Shown: positions 17,659-28,059, counted from the first letter of the stretch. The stretch: 64,000 bases of DNA from Hymenobacter puniceus (GCF_014333525.1 NZ_JACSCX010000002.1:248001-312000), one strand, 5' to 3'. A program made the numbers and translations. The notes: generated by a model from the sequence alone, not told the origin.

Positions 17659-18312
17659 TTAGGATTCAGTGCTAGCGGAATCGGCTGTAGCATCCGTTGG
17701 AGCTGCCGGAGTAGGCTTGGGTGCTGCCTTGGAACGGGAGCGGGATGCTGCCGGGCGCGCCGCCACAGGGGCTGGTTTAGCGGCAGACGAAGCAACCGGC
17801 TTTACAGTAGAAGCTTTGGTGGCCGCCTGTGGGCGAGTGGCTGGTTTAGCTGCCGTACGCGCGGTTGGGCGGTTGGCTGGCTTGGCTGCAACTGCTGGCG
17901 TTGGGTCCGACTCAGTGGAGATACTGTCAGAGGCGGCGGCGGTGCCATTTTCGTGGTGACGCACTATGGTGTGCAGTGCCTGCTCGAAAAGGTGTTCCAT
18001 ATCCGCATCGAGGCGTTGCGTAGCATCTTTCACCACTTCCTGCAGCTTGGCCTTGGTTTCCTTGCGGATACGCTTTACTACCTCACTGATGCGGCCATCC
18101 AGTTCCTTCTGTAGCTGCTTGGCTGCTGATTTCAACGCTTTTTTCTGCGTTGACTTCTTGTTGGCACGGGTATCAGCAAGGTTGCTGGAAGCATCTTTGG
18201 CTACCTTAGCTGCTTTACGCTGCGCCTTTTCAGCCGAGTCTTTTTCTTTGGCGGCTTTCTTCACCTTCTTAGGAGTTTTCTCCTGATCAGAATTTTTCAT
18301 GGCTTGGGACAT
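17659..18312 (-). CDS. Lys/Ala-rich histone H1-like protein
   Basis: 217 residues of strongly biased composition. The N-terminal half (~1-120) is a charged, Lys/Ala-rich helical region (KVKKAAKEKDSAEKAQRKAA; ELDGRISEVVKRIRKETKA), likely coiled coil. The C-terminal half is a Pro/Ala/Lys/Thr/Arg-rich tail (AAKPANRPTARTAAKPATRP) like eukaryotic H1 and bacterial H1-like proteins. Probably a nucleoid or RNA-associated protein, but composition alone supports this. A second ATG at 18300 (MKNSDQEK) is possible. Confidence 0.65.
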   Translation of the reverse strand: MSQAMKNSDQEKTPKKVKKAAKEKDSAEKAQRKAAKVAKDASSNLADTRANKKSTQKKALKSAAKQLQKELDGRISEVVKRIRKETKAKLQEVVKDATQRLDADMEHLFEQALHTIVRHHENGTAAASDSISTESDPTPAVAAKPANRPTARTAAKPATRPQAATKASTVKPVASSAAKPAPVAARPAASRSRSKAAPKPTPAAPTDATADSASTES

Positions 18313-18560
18313 TAGGGTAGGGAGTGCTGACTTCTGATACGCAATACTCAGCAGTAAGTGGCATAAATATAGGAGGATTTATAGGCTCGGATGCTAAGGG
18401 TAGATGCAACTGTAAGCCTTGAAACCTTCTTCAGCCATGATATCTGCTGTGCTCTGCGCATCCGGCAGCTGGGGCGTTCTTCTTTTTACTTGTTCCTTTG
18501 CACTCCCGTTGGCTTTCCGGTCTCGGTTTTCTTTTGATTTAGCTGCTTTCTGCCCTCGAT

Positions 18561-20609
18561 ATGGCCTCTTCTCTTCCCAAGCGCTACACCGTCACGGCCG
18601 CGCTGCCCTACGCCAACGGCCCCGTGCACATCGGCCACCTGGCCGGCGTGTACCTACCTGCCGACATCTACGTGCGCTACCTGCGCGCCCAACAGCGCGA
18701 CGTGAAATTCATCTGCGGCTCCGATGAGCACGGCGTGCCCATAACTATTCGGGCCCAGAAGGAGGGCGTCACCCCCCAGCAGGTGGTTGATAAGTACCAC
18801 GCCATCATCCGCGACTCGTTCCAGGATTTCGGCGTGTCGTTCGATATCTATTCGCGCACATCCTCTAAAACGCACGCCGAGGTAGCCAGCGGCTTTTTCA
18901 AGAAGCTCTACGAGGAAGGCAAATTCATCGAGCAGACTTCTGAGCAGTACTACGATGAGAAGGCCGACCAGTTTCTGGCCGACCGCTACATCGTGGGAAC
19001 CTGCCCCAACTGCGGCAACGAAAACGCCTACGGCGACCAGTGCGAGAAGTGCGGCACCTCCCTCAGCCCCACCGAACTGATTAACCCCCGCTCCATGCTC
19101 TCGGGCAACCAGCCCGTGCTGCGCGAAACCAAGCACTGGTATTTGCCGCTCGACCAATACGAGCCCTGGCTGCGCGAATGGATTGTGGAAGGTCACAAGC
19201 AGGACTGGAAAGCCAACGTGTACGGCCAGTGCAAATCCTGGATTGACCAGGGCCTGCACCCCCGCGCCGTGACTCGCGACCTGGACTGGGGCGTGCCCGT
19301 GCCGGTAGCCGGGGCCGAGGGTAAGGTGCTGTACGTGTGGTTTGATGCGCCCATCGGCTACATTTCGGCCACTAAAGACCTGCTGCCCGACACCTGGGAA
19401 ACCTACTGGAAAGACCCCGAAACTAAGCTGGTACACTTCATCGGCAAGGACAACATCGTGTTCCACTGCATCATCTTCCCCACGATGCTCAAGGTCCACG
19501 GCAACTACATCCTGCCCGATAACGTGCCCGCCAACGAGTTCCTGAATCTGGAAGGCGACAAAATCAGCACCAGCCGCAACTGGGCCGTGTGGCTGCACGA
19601 GTACCTGCAGGATTTCCCCGGCCAGGCCGACGTGCTGCGCTACGTGCTCTGCGCCAACGCCCCCGAAACCAAGGACAACGACTTCACCTGGAAAGACTTT
19701 CAGGCCCGCAACAACAACGAGCTGGTAGCCAACCTCGGCAACTTCGTGAACCGGGCCGTGGTGCTCACCCATAAGTTCTTCGCGGGCAAAGTACCCGCCG
19801 CCGTGGGCTTCACCACTGAGGACGAGGACGTGCTGCGCCAGCTGCAGGAGTTCCCGGCCCGCATCGGGGAGCTGATTGACAATTACCGCTTCCGCGACGC
19901 CCTGAACGAGCTGATGAACCTCTCGCGCCTCGGCAACAAGTACCTGGCCGATCAGGAGCCCTGGAAGCTCATCAAAACCGACGAGGCCCGCACTGGCACC
20001 GTGCTACACGTATCGTTGCAGCTGGCTGCCGCGCTGGTCACGCTGCTGGAGCCCTTCCTGCCCGAAGCCGCCGCCCGCCTGGGTGGCATGCTCAACACCG
20101 AGAAAGGCACCTGGCCCCAGGCCGGCCGCCCCGACGCGCTGCCCGCTGGCCACCAGTTGGCCGAAGCCGCCCTGCTGTTCACCAAAATAGAGGACGCCAC
20201 CGTGGAAGCCCAAGTGCAGAAGCTGCTCGACACCAAGAAAGCCAACGAGCTGGCCGCCGCCGTAGCCGCTCCCGCCAAAGAGGATGTGAGCTTCGAGCAG
20301 TTCCAGCAGATGGATCTGCGCATCGGCACCATCGTGGCCGCCGAGAAGGTCGCCAAAACCAAAAAGCTGCTCAAGCTCAGCGTAGACCTCGGTTTCGAGG
20401 AGCCCCGCACCATCGTCTCGGGCATTGCCGAGCACTTCCTGCCTGAGGCTCTCATCGGCCAGCAAGTGCAAGTGCTGCTCAACCTCGCCCCCCGCGAAAT
20501 CAAAGGCATCCAAAGCCAGGGCATGCTCCTGATGGCCGAAAACGCCGACGGCGTACTCAGCCTCATGCAGCCCAGCAGCCCCGTGCGTCCTGGTTCCGGC
20601 GTGGCGTAA
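18561..20609 (+). CDS. metG: Methionyl-tRNA synthetase
   Basis: 682 residues. Charges tRNA-Met. Rossmann domain with the HIGH motif ([10 protein letters not shown]), a zinc knuckle with CPNC...CEKC (~147-165), a KMSKS-type loop as KISTS (~334-338, [13 protein letters not shown]), a helical anticodon-binding domain, and a C-terminal tRNA-binding OB domain (~580-675; [20 protein letters not shown]). Codon use is strikingly GC-rich and uniform. A small membrane-protein gene follows on the same strand. Confidence 0.97.
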   Translation: MASSLPKRYTVTAALPYANGPVHIGHLAGVYLPADIYVRYLRAQQRDVKFICGSDEHGVPITIRAQKEGVTPQQVVDKYHAIIRDSFQDFGVSFDIYSRTSSKTHAEVASGFFKKLYEEGKFIEQTSEQYYDEKADQFLADRYIVGTCPNCGNENAYGDQCEKCGTSLSPTELINPRSMLSGNQPVLRETKHWYLPLDQYEPWLREWIVEGHKQDWKANVYGQCKSWIDQGLHPRAVTRDLDWGVPVPVAGAEGKVLYVWFDAPIGYISATKDLLPDTWETYWKDPETKLVHFIGKDNIVFHCIIFPTMLKVHGNYILPDNVPANEFLNLEGDKISTSRNWAVWLHEYLQDFPGQADVLRYVLCANAPETKDNDFTWKDFQARNNNELVANLGNFVNRAVVLTHKFFAGKVPAAVGFTTEDEDVLRQLQEFPARIGELIDNYRFRDALNELMNLSRLGNKYLADQEPWKLIKTDEARTGTVLHVSLQLAAALVTLLEPFLPEAAARLGGMLNTEKGTWPQAGRPDALPAGHQLAEAALLFTKIEDATVEAQVQKLLDTKKANELAAAVAAPAKEDVSFEQFQQMDLRIGTIVAAEKVAKTKKLLKLSVDLGFEEPRTIVSGIAEHFLPEALIGQQVQVLLNLAPREIKGIQSQGMLLMAENADGVLSLMQPSSPVRPGSGVA

Positions 20610-20638
20610 GCTGTAGCTTGTGCCAGACAGAATTTGTT

Positions 20639-20812
20639 ATGGAATTGCTATTAGACTTGTTGCTTTCCTACCCGGGCGCCGGTATTCGGTGGCTTTGGCA
20701 CAGAGGCAAAATACCCTACAGTAAGCTGCTGGAAGATGATTTTGAATACAACAGCTTGCCTGTATTTTTGCTAATCGGATTTCTGCTGGTTGTTGGAAGC
20801 ATCATCTTGTGA
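20639..20812 (+). CDS. Small membrane protein, unknown function
   Basis: 57 residues starting MELLLDLLLSYPGAGIRWLW and ending in a hydrophobic helix (PVFLLIGFLLVVGSIIL). One or two membrane segments separated by a basic/acidic linker. It starts 29 bases after metG and is followed directly by a terminator, which supports it being the last gene of the metG transcript. Confidence 0.6.
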   Translation: MELLLDLLLSYPGAGIRWLWHRGKIPYSKLLEDDFEYNSLPVFLLIGFLLVVGSIIL

Positions 20813-20813
20813 C

Positions 20814-20857
20814 AAACAAAAAGCCTTTGCTGAGTTATCAGCAAAGGCTTTTTGTTT
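20814..20857. terminator. Bidirectional intrinsic terminator between the metG unit and pth
   Basis: Perfect 20-base stem (20814-20833 with 20838-20857) and a 4-base loop. The A-rich left arm and T-rich right arm give a U-tract in both directions. It serves the convergent metG unit (+) and pth (-). Confidence 0.9.
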
Positions 20858-20867
20858 GAATGCCAAG

Positions 20868-21437
20868 TTACTTCACATTCACCACGTTCATAGCCCGTTC
20901 CACGCCCATAGCCCCAAAGGCCAGCACGGCTTCGGCGGCTTTTTCCAGGCGGCCTTCTAGATCGATGTTTTCATCAGCGGAAAAGGGGCTGAGCACGTAA
21001 TCCACTTGGCGGCCTTTTGAGAAGCTGGAGTCGATGCCGAAGCGCAGGCGGGCGTATTCGTCGGAGCCCAGGGTTTCCTGGATGTGCTTAAGGCCGTTCT
21101 GGCCGCCGGCTGAGCCCTTGGCTTTCAGGCGCAGCTTGCCGAAGGGCAGGGCCAGGTCGTCGGTTACGACCAGCATCTGCTCTTTCGTCAGCTTGAGCGT
21201 GCTCAGCCAGTGGGCCGCCGCTTTGCCGCTCAGGTTCATGTAGGTGGTGGGTTTCACCAGCACGTAAGTGTGGCCTTTGTGCTTGATTTCAGTGGTGAAG
21301 GCGTGGCGGCCCAGCTGCCAGGGCCCGGCGTCGTGCTTGCGGGCCAAATAGTCGCCCACCATAAAGCCCACGTTGTGCCGCGTATCGGCATATTCCGGCC
21401 CGATGTTGCCCAGGCACAGCACAAGAAACTTGCTCAC
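20868..21437 (-). CDS. pth: Peptidyl-tRNA hydrolase
   Basis: 189 residues. Releases tRNA from peptidyl-tRNA. Catalytic His21 and neighbours in GNIGPEYADTRHNVGF, the PTTYMNLSGKA motif, DDLALPFGKLRLK and GSAGGQNGLKHI are all present. Encoded downstream of rplY on the same strand, a common Bacteroidota neighbourhood, though an apparent terminator lies between them. Confidence 0.95.
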   Translation of the reverse strand: MSKFLVLCLGNIGPEYADTRHNVGFMVGDYLARKHDAGPWQLGRHAFTTEIKHKGHTYVLVKPTTYMNLSGKAAAHWLSTLKLTKEQMLVVTDDLALPFGKLRLKAKGSAGGQNGLKHIQETLGSDEYARLRFGIDSSFSKGRQVDYVLSPFSADENIDLEGRLEKAAEAVLAFGAMGVERAMNVVNVK

Positions 21438-21663
21438 TGATTTTGCGGATTTTTAAACAGATTTCACAGATTCTGTAGACGACTACAGCGTGGATTGTCG
21501 CCCACACTCATCGACGGTGCAAAGATGCACCGTCCGGTATCAACCAACATTCATTTTCATAAAACATAAAAGCCGCCCTGCAACAGGGCGGCTTTCATTA
21601 ACCAAGTACGAATCGTCCACAAAATCCGTGAAATCTGCGGAAAATCCGTGTAATCAGTGGTCC
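21438..21663. other. pth-rplY spacer with repeats of the AATCTGTG/AATCTGCGG type
   Basis: 226 bases. 21440-21475 (GATTTTGCGGATTTTTAAAC, then CAGATTTCACAGATTC) and 21618-21662 (CCGTGAAATCTGCGGAAAAT, then CCGTGTAATCAGTGG) are related A/T-rich repeat units in opposite orientation. A similar unit lies at 45432-45474. The rplY terminator sits between the two. Confidence 0.5.
21569..21595 (-). terminator. Intrinsic terminator of rplY
   Basis: 12-base perfect stem (AAAGCCGCCCTG / CAGGGCGGCTTT) with a 3-base loop, followed on the minus strand by TTTATGTTTT. It is about 70 bases past the rplY stop codon. Confidence 0.8.
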
Positions 21664-22236
21664 TTATTTGTCGGCCGACATCTGGCCTTTCAGGGCACGT
21701 GGGATGGCTACGGTCGCAATCGGGGCCTGCTCGTTGGTCAGGATGGTGTAGTTGTTTGGCACAACTTTGCTCACCTTGATTGACTTGCCGAGGCCCAGCT
21801 CTGAAATGTCCACTTCTACGTATTCAGGCAGGTTTTCGGGAGTTGCACGCACTTTGATCTTGCGCAGCTTGCTCACCAGTTTACCACCAGCCAGCACACC
21901 TGGCGAAACGCCTACGTACTTCACAGGAACTTCCATCTTCACTTCTTTGCCTTCCTTCAGCTCCAGGAAGTCAACGTGCAGCAGCATTTCGTTCACGGGG
22001 TGGAACTGCGCATCCTGCACGATGGCGCTGTAGTGCGTGCCTTCCACGTTCAGGTCCACGATGTGAACTTCGGGCGTGTACAGCAATTCGCGGAAAAGGA
22101 TAGCGGGAGCGGAGAAGTGCACCTGCTCTGCACCACCGTACAGTACGCATGGTACATAAGACTCCAGGCGGATAGCCTTGGCGTCCTTCTTACCGAGATT
22201 CGCTCTTTTAAACCCTACAATCTCGAGGCTTTTCAT
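21664..22236 (-). CDS. rplY: 50S ribosomal protein L25/general stress protein Ctc
   Basis: 190 residues from the ATG at 22236 (MKSLEIVGFKRANLGKKDAK). Binds 5S rRNA. The N-terminal L25 domain (~1-95) is followed by the TL5/Ctc beta domain (VPVKYVGVSPGVLAGGKL, YVEVDISELGLGKSIKVS). The longer frame to 22281 would begin only 9 bases from the promoter -7 element, so the shorter start is right. Confidence 0.93.
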   Translation of the reverse strand: MKSLEIVGFKRANLGKKDAKAIRLESYVPCVLYGGAEQVHFSAPAILFRELLYTPEVHIVDLNVEGTHYSAIVQDAQFHPVNEMLLHVDFLELKEGKEVKMEVPVKYVGVSPGVLAGGKLVSKLRKIKVRATPENLPEYVEVDISELGLGKSIKVSKVVPNNYTILTNEQAPIATVAIPRALKGQMSADK

Positions 22237-22289
22237 AAAAGTGTGCTTTTGAGGAAAAAAACGTCTACCCAAAGCAGGCAAACGGGCCG

Positions 22290-22325
22290 CAAAGATAAGC
22301 GGATAGTTTGGGAAAATAGGGCAAA
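22290..22325 (-). promoter_or_regulatory. Promoter of rplY
   Basis: Minus strand: TTTG (22322-22325), 24 bases, then TATCTTTG (22290-22297). The -7 element matches TAnnTTTG perfectly; the spacing is one base longer than usual. It gives a leader of about 50 bases. Confidence 0.6.
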
Positions 22326-22335
22326 TGATATAAAA

Positions 22336-22372
22336 AGAACGTCATTCAGAGCGGAGCGGGGAATGACGTTCT
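22336..22372. repeat. GTCATTC-type palindrome between prs and rplY
   Basis: 12-base arms 22336-22347 and 22361-22372 (AGAACGTCATTC / GAATGACGTTCT) around AGAGCGGAGCGGG. Member of the dispersed GTCATTCnGAGC family also at 23351, 37255 and 63588. Confidence 0.7.
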
Positions 22373-22385
22373 AATTGGCTACTGC

Positions 22386-23315
22386 TTACACGAACAACGA
22401 GCTAATCGACTCGTGCGACACTACATTGTGAATGGCCTGCGCAAACAGCTGCGCCAGCGAAATAACTTTGATTTTGGGATTCTGCTGCTTCAGTGGAATC
22501 GTGTCGGTGATGACCAGCTCTTCCAGCGCCGAGTTCAGAATCCGCTCGTGCGCTGGGCCCGACAGTACGCCGTGTGTAATCACGGCCCGCACCGATTTGG
22601 CGCCGCGCTCCATCAGCAGCTCGGCGGCTTTGCAGATGGTGCCAGCTGTATCCACGATGTCATCGACGAGCACTACGTTCATGCCGGTTACGTCGCCAAT
22701 CACCTGCATCGAGGCAATTTCGTTAGCCCGCAAACGCATTTTGTCGCAGACTACGATTTCGGCCCCAAACTTCTTGGCGAAGCCGCGGGTGCGCACCACG
22801 CCGCCCACGTCGGGCGAGGCGAAGATGAGGTTCTCGAGGTTGAGCGACTTGATATACGGTGCCGTGACGGTAGCCCCATCCAGATGATCAACGGGAATAT
22901 CGAAGAAGCCCTGAATCTGGCCGGCGTGCAGGTCGCAGGTCATCAGGCGGTCGGTGCCCACGCTCTGCACGAAGTCGGCCACTACTTTGGCGCCGATGCT
23001 CACGCGCGGCTTGTCTTTACGGTCCTGGCGGGCGTAGCCGTAGTAGGGCATCACGACCGTAACCGAAGCAGCGGAGGCACGCTTGGCGGCGTCCACCATC
23101 AGCATAAGCTCCATCAGGTTTTCGGCCGGCGGGTTGGTGCTCTGGATCAGGAATACAGCGCAACCCCGGATACTCTCATTGAAGCTGGGGCCCAGCTCTG
23201 TGTCGGCGAAACGCTGGATGCTTAGGTCGCCGAGGGGCTGGCCGAAGGCTTCGGCGATTTTCAAACCCAGTTCGTGGGAGGCGTTGCCCGCGAATATTTT
23301 TACCTGCTGTGGCAT
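22386..23315 (-). CDS. prs: Ribose-phosphate pyrophosphokinase
   Basis: 309 residues. Makes PRPP from ribose-5-phosphate and ATP for nucleotide, His and Trp synthesis. Seen are the N-terminal FAGNASHELG, the flexible loop YGYARQDRKDKPR, the metal/ATP motif TCDLHAGQIQGFFDIPVDHL and the PRPP-binding loop VLVDDIVDTAGTICKA. Followed upstream in the genome by a tRNA-Gln gene on the same strand with its own terminator, so it is probably transcribed separately. Confidence 0.96.
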   Translation of the reverse strand: MPQQVKIFAGNASHELGLKIAEAFGQPLGDLSIQRFADTELGPSFNESIRGCAVFLIQSTNPPAENLMELMLMVDAAKRASAASVTVVMPYYGYARQDRKDKPRVSIGAKVVADFVQSVGTDRLMTCDLHAGQIQGFFDIPVDHLDGATVTAPYIKSLNLENLIFASPDVGGVVRTRGFAKKFGAEIVVCDKMRLRANEIASMQVIGDVTGMNVVLVDDIVDTAGTICKAAELLMERGAKSVRAVITHGVLSGPAHERILNSALEELVITDTIPLKQQNPKIKVISLAQLFAQAIHNVVSHESISSLFV

Positions 23316-23350
23316 GGAGTACTGGAAAAGAGGGGAAGGTTAGAAAACGC

Positions 23351-23435
23351 CTGTCATTCCGAGCGGAGCGAGGAATCTGAGGGAAAGTTGTTCAACAATG
23401 CTGACTCAGATTCCTCGTTGCACTCGGAATGACAG
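23351..23435. repeat. 31-base palindromic repeat (GTCATTCCGAGC family)
   Basis: Arms 23351-23381 and 23405-23435 are reverse complements with three mismatches; 23 bases between. Located between prs and tRNA-Gln. Confidence 0.8.
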
Positions 23436-23446
23436 AAACTGAAAAA

Positions 23447-23494
23447 GCGAAAGGCGCCGACTCTTCCGATTGAGGAAGAATCAGCGCCTTTCGC
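23447..23494 (-). terminator. Terminator of tRNA-Gln
   Basis: Stem of GCGAAAGGCGC (23447-23457) with GCGCCTTTCGC (23484-23494), extended inward by eight more pairs with two mismatches. On the minus strand it is followed by TTTTTCAGTTTC. It lies 15 bases after the tRNA 3' end. Confidence 0.8.
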
Positions 23495-23508
23495 GTTGTA
23501 GTAGTCGG

Positions 23509-23581
23509 TTGTCCGACCAGGGCTCGAACCTGGACTTTCTTGAATCAAAATCAAGCGTGTTGCCAGTTACACCATCGGACA
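23509..23581 (-). tRNA. tRNA-Gln (anticodon TTG)
   Basis: On the minus strand a full cloverleaf folds: the 7-base acceptor stem TGTCCGA pairs with TCGGACA, the anticodon arm CTTGA-TTTTGAT-TCAAG gives anticodon TTG, and the T arm CCAGG-TTCGAGC-CCTGG is perfect. The discriminator is A; CCA is not encoded (the next bases are CCG). Confidence 0.96.
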
Positions 23582-23784
23582 ATTTCCCTCGGTTTCCGTT
23601 GCCGGTGTGCCGTTTGGGTCTGCAAATGTAGTACGGCTTTTTTTCAAGACAAACTTTCGTCGAATTTTTTTTCAGAAAATTTGGCCCTGTCAGCCTGAAA
23701 AGGGCCTTTTACTCGATCTGAGTGCCTGATTTTCAGGCTGCGAGACGCGCAAAATAGCAATCAAAACTTTCCTGAAAGTCTGTC

Positions 23785-23816
23785 TTTGGCAAAGCGGGGA
23801 TTAAGCCGTAGTTTTG
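23785..23816 (+). promoter_or_regulatory. Promoter of atpD-atpC
   Basis: TTTG at 23785-23788, 20 bases, TAGTTTTG at 23809-23816: a full match to the Bacteroidota consensus. It lies 40 bases ahead of the atpD start codon. Confidence 0.8.
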
Positions 23817-23850
23817 CGGCCTGAAAAGTTGCATCCCACTCCATACATAA

Positions 23851-25362
<1,512 letters not shown>

Positions 25363-25378
25363 TGTGCTGATTTTAGGA

Positions 25379-25423
25379 TGTGCTGATGTGCTGGCTCTGG
25401 TCGCGCATCAGCACATCAGCACA
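25379..25423. repeat. TGTGCTGA palindromic repeat in the atpD-atpC spacer
   Basis: Arms 25379-25393 (TGTGCTGATGTGCTG) and 25409-25423 are perfect reverse complements. Further copies of the TGTGCTGA/TTAGCACAT unit flank it (25364-25371; 25432-25439), so it is built from a short recurring word. Confidence 0.7.
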
Positions 25424-25447
25424 GCAATCAATTAGCACATCAAGCAC

Positions 25448-25687
25448 ATGCATTTAGAAATCATCACCCCCGACCGTAAGGTTTTTGAAGGCGAGGTTAC
25501 GTCGGCGCAGTTTCCGGGCACCGATGGCCTGTTCGAGGTTCTCAACAACCACGCCCCGCTGATTTCGGCTTTGAAGGCCGGCAACGTGGTACTGAACGGC
25601 GGCGCTACCACTTTCCGCATCGACGGTGGAGTGGTGGAGGTGCTGCGCAACAACGTAATCGTGCTGGCAGAAGGCGCTTCGGCGTAA
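25448..25687 (+). CDS. atpC: ATP synthase F1 subunit epsilon, short form
   Basis: 79 residues, only the N-terminal beta-sandwich domain (MHLEIITPDRKVFEGEVTSA, FPGTDGLFEVLNNHAPLISAL). The C-terminal helical hairpin that inhibits ATP hydrolysis in longer epsilon subunits is missing; the gene ends cleanly at VLAEGASA before a terminator, so this is not a broken gene. Links the rotor to the c-ring. Confidence 0.95.
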   Translation: MHLEIITPDRKVFEGEVTSAQFPGTDGLFEVLNNHAPLISALKAGNVVLNGGATTFRIDGGVVEVLRNNVIVLAEGASA

Positions 25688-25709
25688 AGCTGCCAAAACC
25701 AGTTTCAGC

Positions 25710-25745
25710 AAAGCCCCGCACCTGTTATTAGGTGTGGGGCTTTTT
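25710..25745 (+). terminator. Terminator of atpD-atpC
   Basis: 14-base stem (25710-25723 with 25730-25743, one G-T pair) and 6-base loop, ending in TTTTT. Confidence 0.85.
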
Positions 25746-25957
25746 GTGTCTGGGCGAGTTGGTGGTTGAGGCAGGAAATGAATGGTCGGACATAAGCAGA
25801 GTAGTTGGATTTTCTTTAACTGCCTGAGCAACCTGTTTTTTTGACGTTTGCCTCACTGCTCCCTACTTATTTCTTACTACTTAATCGGATTGACTGACTG
25901 AGAAATTTGATATGGCTCGTAGCTTGCGCCACTCATTTTTCTGCTTTGCCAGCTGCT

Positions 25958-26845
25958 ATGCGTGTTATTATGCCTCTGATGGGTCTGCTGCTGCTGACGG
26001 CGGCCACGGGCTTTGCCCAAACCTTTCCTATCGATTACCGCCGAGCAGTGCAGGCCCGGGATACCGCCAAGCAGCGGCGGGTGCTGGCCGCCTGGCAGCT
26101 GAAAGAGCCCAACAACCCCGACCGATACGTGGCGCAGTTCAATTACCTGCTGCGCAAGTCCTACCGCGTAGTGGTGAGCACGGCCCCAGCCGCTGGCCGG
26201 GGTGTAGCGGTGCAAAAGCAGGATGGTAGCGCCGCCGGCTCCCTCAATGAAGGCTACGAGCCGCGCCTGCTGGAAGCCGCCCGCAACACGCTGCGCGAAG
26301 GCATACAAGTGGCCCCGGACCGGCTGGATATGCGGTTCGGGCTGGCTAAAACGTATGAAATGACGCATGAGCCGGTGCCGGAAGTGCAGGTGCTGACGGA
26401 AGCGCTGGCCGCGCGCAAAGCCAGCGGCAAGCCGTGGCGCTGGCAGGAAGGCAAGCCCCTGCCGGGGCCGGAGGCTGTTTTTTTGCCTGAAAATCTGGAA
26501 GAGTATATGCTGCCTTACTGGCAGGCCGATACGCCCGAAGACGCCGAAGTAGCGCGGCAGCTGGCGGAGCTCGTCAGCGAGTACTACCCGGAAAGCTCCC
26601 TTGGGCCTTTCAACTTAGCCATGTACCACAGCTTGCATGGGCAGGAGGGCCAAGCCTACGCACTCTACCAGCGGGCCAATGCCAGCAAGCCCAACGACTG
26701 GCAGACGCTGGCTAACCTCACCCGCCTGGCCATCAACCTGAACCACAAAACCGAAGCCCAGCAGTATCTGGCGGCGCTGCAGAAGCTGCCGGCGGGGCGG
26801 CCAGCCGCCGCTCAGCTAGGCAAAGAAGTGCGGCTGATGAAATAG
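25958..26845 (+). CDS. Exported TPR-like protein
   Basis: 295 residues from the ATG at 25958, which gives signal peptide MRVIMPLMGLLLLTAATGFA. The rest is alpha-helical with tetratricopeptide-like stretches (GPFNLAMYHSLHGQEGQAYA; DWQTLANLTRLAINL). An upstream start at 25907 would disrupt the signal. Probably periplasmic, a protein-interaction role; the partner is unknown. The next gene begins 74 bases downstream on the same strand. Confidence 0.7.
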   Translation: MRVIMPLMGLLLLTAATGFAQTFPIDYRRAVQARDTAKQRRVLAAWQLKEPNNPDRYVAQFNYLLRKSYRVVVSTAPAAGRGVAVQKQDGSAAGSLNEGYEPRLLEAARNTLREGIQVAPDRLDMRFGLAKTYEMTHEPVPEVQVLTEALAARKASGKPWRWQEGKPLPGPEAVFLPENLEEYMLPYWQADTPEDAEVARQLAELVSEYYPESSLGPFNLAMYHSLHGQEGQAYALYQRANASKPNDWQTLANLTRLAINLNHKTEAQQYLAALQKLPAGRPAAAQLGKEVRLMK

Positions 26846-26919
26846 TGCCCGGCTGCAACCAGCGCCGTACTTTGCCGTTGTTTTGCCCCGCGCCCGATTT
26901 TTCGCCCACTTTCCCACCC

Positions 26920-28059
26920 ATGCACATTCACCCCAAAATCACCCCGATTTACCAGACCTCCGTCTTCAAGTTTGAAGACCTCAACGAGCTGGAGCTGTAT
27001 TTCGGGGAGCCTGGCAGCCGCTACCTGTACTCGCGCAACGGCAACCCCAACACCGACGAGCTGGCTGAAATGGTGACACACCTGGAAGGTGGGGCCGGCG
27101 CAGTGGCCACTGGTTCGGGCATGGCGGCCATCTTTGCGGCCCTGATGACCTACTGCACAGCCGGCGACCATGTGCTGTGTGCGGCCGACATCTACGGTGG
27201 CTCGGCAGCGCTGCTCAACCAGGAGCTGGACCGGCTGGGCATTACCGTCAGCTATGTGCCGTTCGGCGACCTGGCTACTAACCTGGCCGCCCACACGCAA
27301 CCCCGCACCCGGCTGTTGCTTTGCGAAACCATCAGCAACCCGCTGCTGCGCGTGGTAGATTTGCGTGCCGCTGCTGAGGCCGCTCACGCGTTGGGTCTGA
27401 AGCTGGTGGTGGACAACACGTTTGCGTCGTCGGTGCTCACGCAGCCCTTCGGATACGGCGCCGACCTGGTGATGCATAGCGTAACCAAGTACCTGGCGGG
27501 CCATTCCGACGTGACGGCTGGCGTGGTAGTGGCGCGCACATACGAAGATGCTGCCCGCCTCAAGCAAATCGGGACGCTGTTTGGGCTCACGCTGAGCCCG
27601 ATGGAAAGCTGGTTGGCAGTGCGCGGTATCAAGACGCTGCGGTTGCGCATGGAAGCGCATTGTCGCAACGCACAGGCCGTGGCCGAACTGCTGGCGCAGC
27701 ATCCGGCGGTGCAGGAAGTGTTTTATCCGGGTTTGCCGCAGCATCCGCAGCAGAATTTGGCGCGGGAGCAAGGTGCCGGCCGGTTTGGAGGCATGGTTTC
27801 GTTCCGGCTGCTAGACGACACCACCGACGCCGTAAACCGCTTCATACAGGCCAGCCAGCGGTTCCCATTTGCCCCGTCACTGGCAGGCGTTGATTCGTCG
27901 CTGTCTTACCCGGCAGGCACCTCGCATAGGGCCTTGGCGGAGGAGCAACGGCAGGAGTTGGGTATCACGGCCGGACTTGTGCGCCTGAGCGTGGGCATTG
28001 AACCAGTGGAGGAACTACTGGCCGATCTGCACCAGGCACTGGAAGCCACGATAATTTAA
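26920..28059 (+). CDS. PLP-dependent trans-sulfuration enzyme (cystathionine gamma-synthase/lyase or methionine gamma-lyase type)
   Basis: 379 residues. Fold-type I PLP enzyme of the Cys/Met metabolism family: YSRNGNPNTDELAEMVTHLE, ATGSGMAAI, DNTFASSVLTQP and the PLP lysine Lys190 in MHSVTKYLAGHSD. The C-terminal LVRLSVGIEPVEELLADL is typical. The exact reaction (cystathionine synthesis, cleavage, or methionine cleavage) cannot be fixed from the sequence. The start at 26920 gives MHIHPKITPIYQTSVF, close to the family start; the frame upstream to 26845 has no similarity. Confidence 0.9.
   Translation: MHIHPKITPIYQTSVFKFEDLNELELYFGEPGSRYLYSRNGNPNTDELAEMVTHLEGGAGAVATGSGMAAIFAALMTYCTAGDHVLCAADIYGGSAALLNQELDRLGITVSYVPFGDLATNLAAHTQPRTRLLLCETISNPLLRVVDLRAAAEAAHALGLKLVVDNTFASSVLTQPFGYGADLVMHSVTKYLAGHSDVTAGVVVARTYEDAARLKQIGTLFGLTLSPMESWLAVRGIKTLRLRMEAHCRNAQAVAELLAQHPAVQEVFYPGLPQHPQQNLAREQGAGRFGGMVSFRLLDDTTDAVNRFIQASQRFPFAPSLAGVDSSLSYPAGTSHRALAEEQRQELGITAGLVRLSVGIEPVEELLADLHQALEATII

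Noticed and set aside
18654..19772. Long open frame antisense to metG (372 codons), and similar ones antisense to atpD (23761-24909), typA (14625-15347) and tgt (34265-35317)
   Set aside because: All coincide with highly biased core genes; no independent start signal, promoter or family similarity.
25363..25447. CRISPR-like repeats in the atpD-atpC spacer
   Set aside because: The repeated word is 8 bases, inverted, and without spacers; no cas genes are present.
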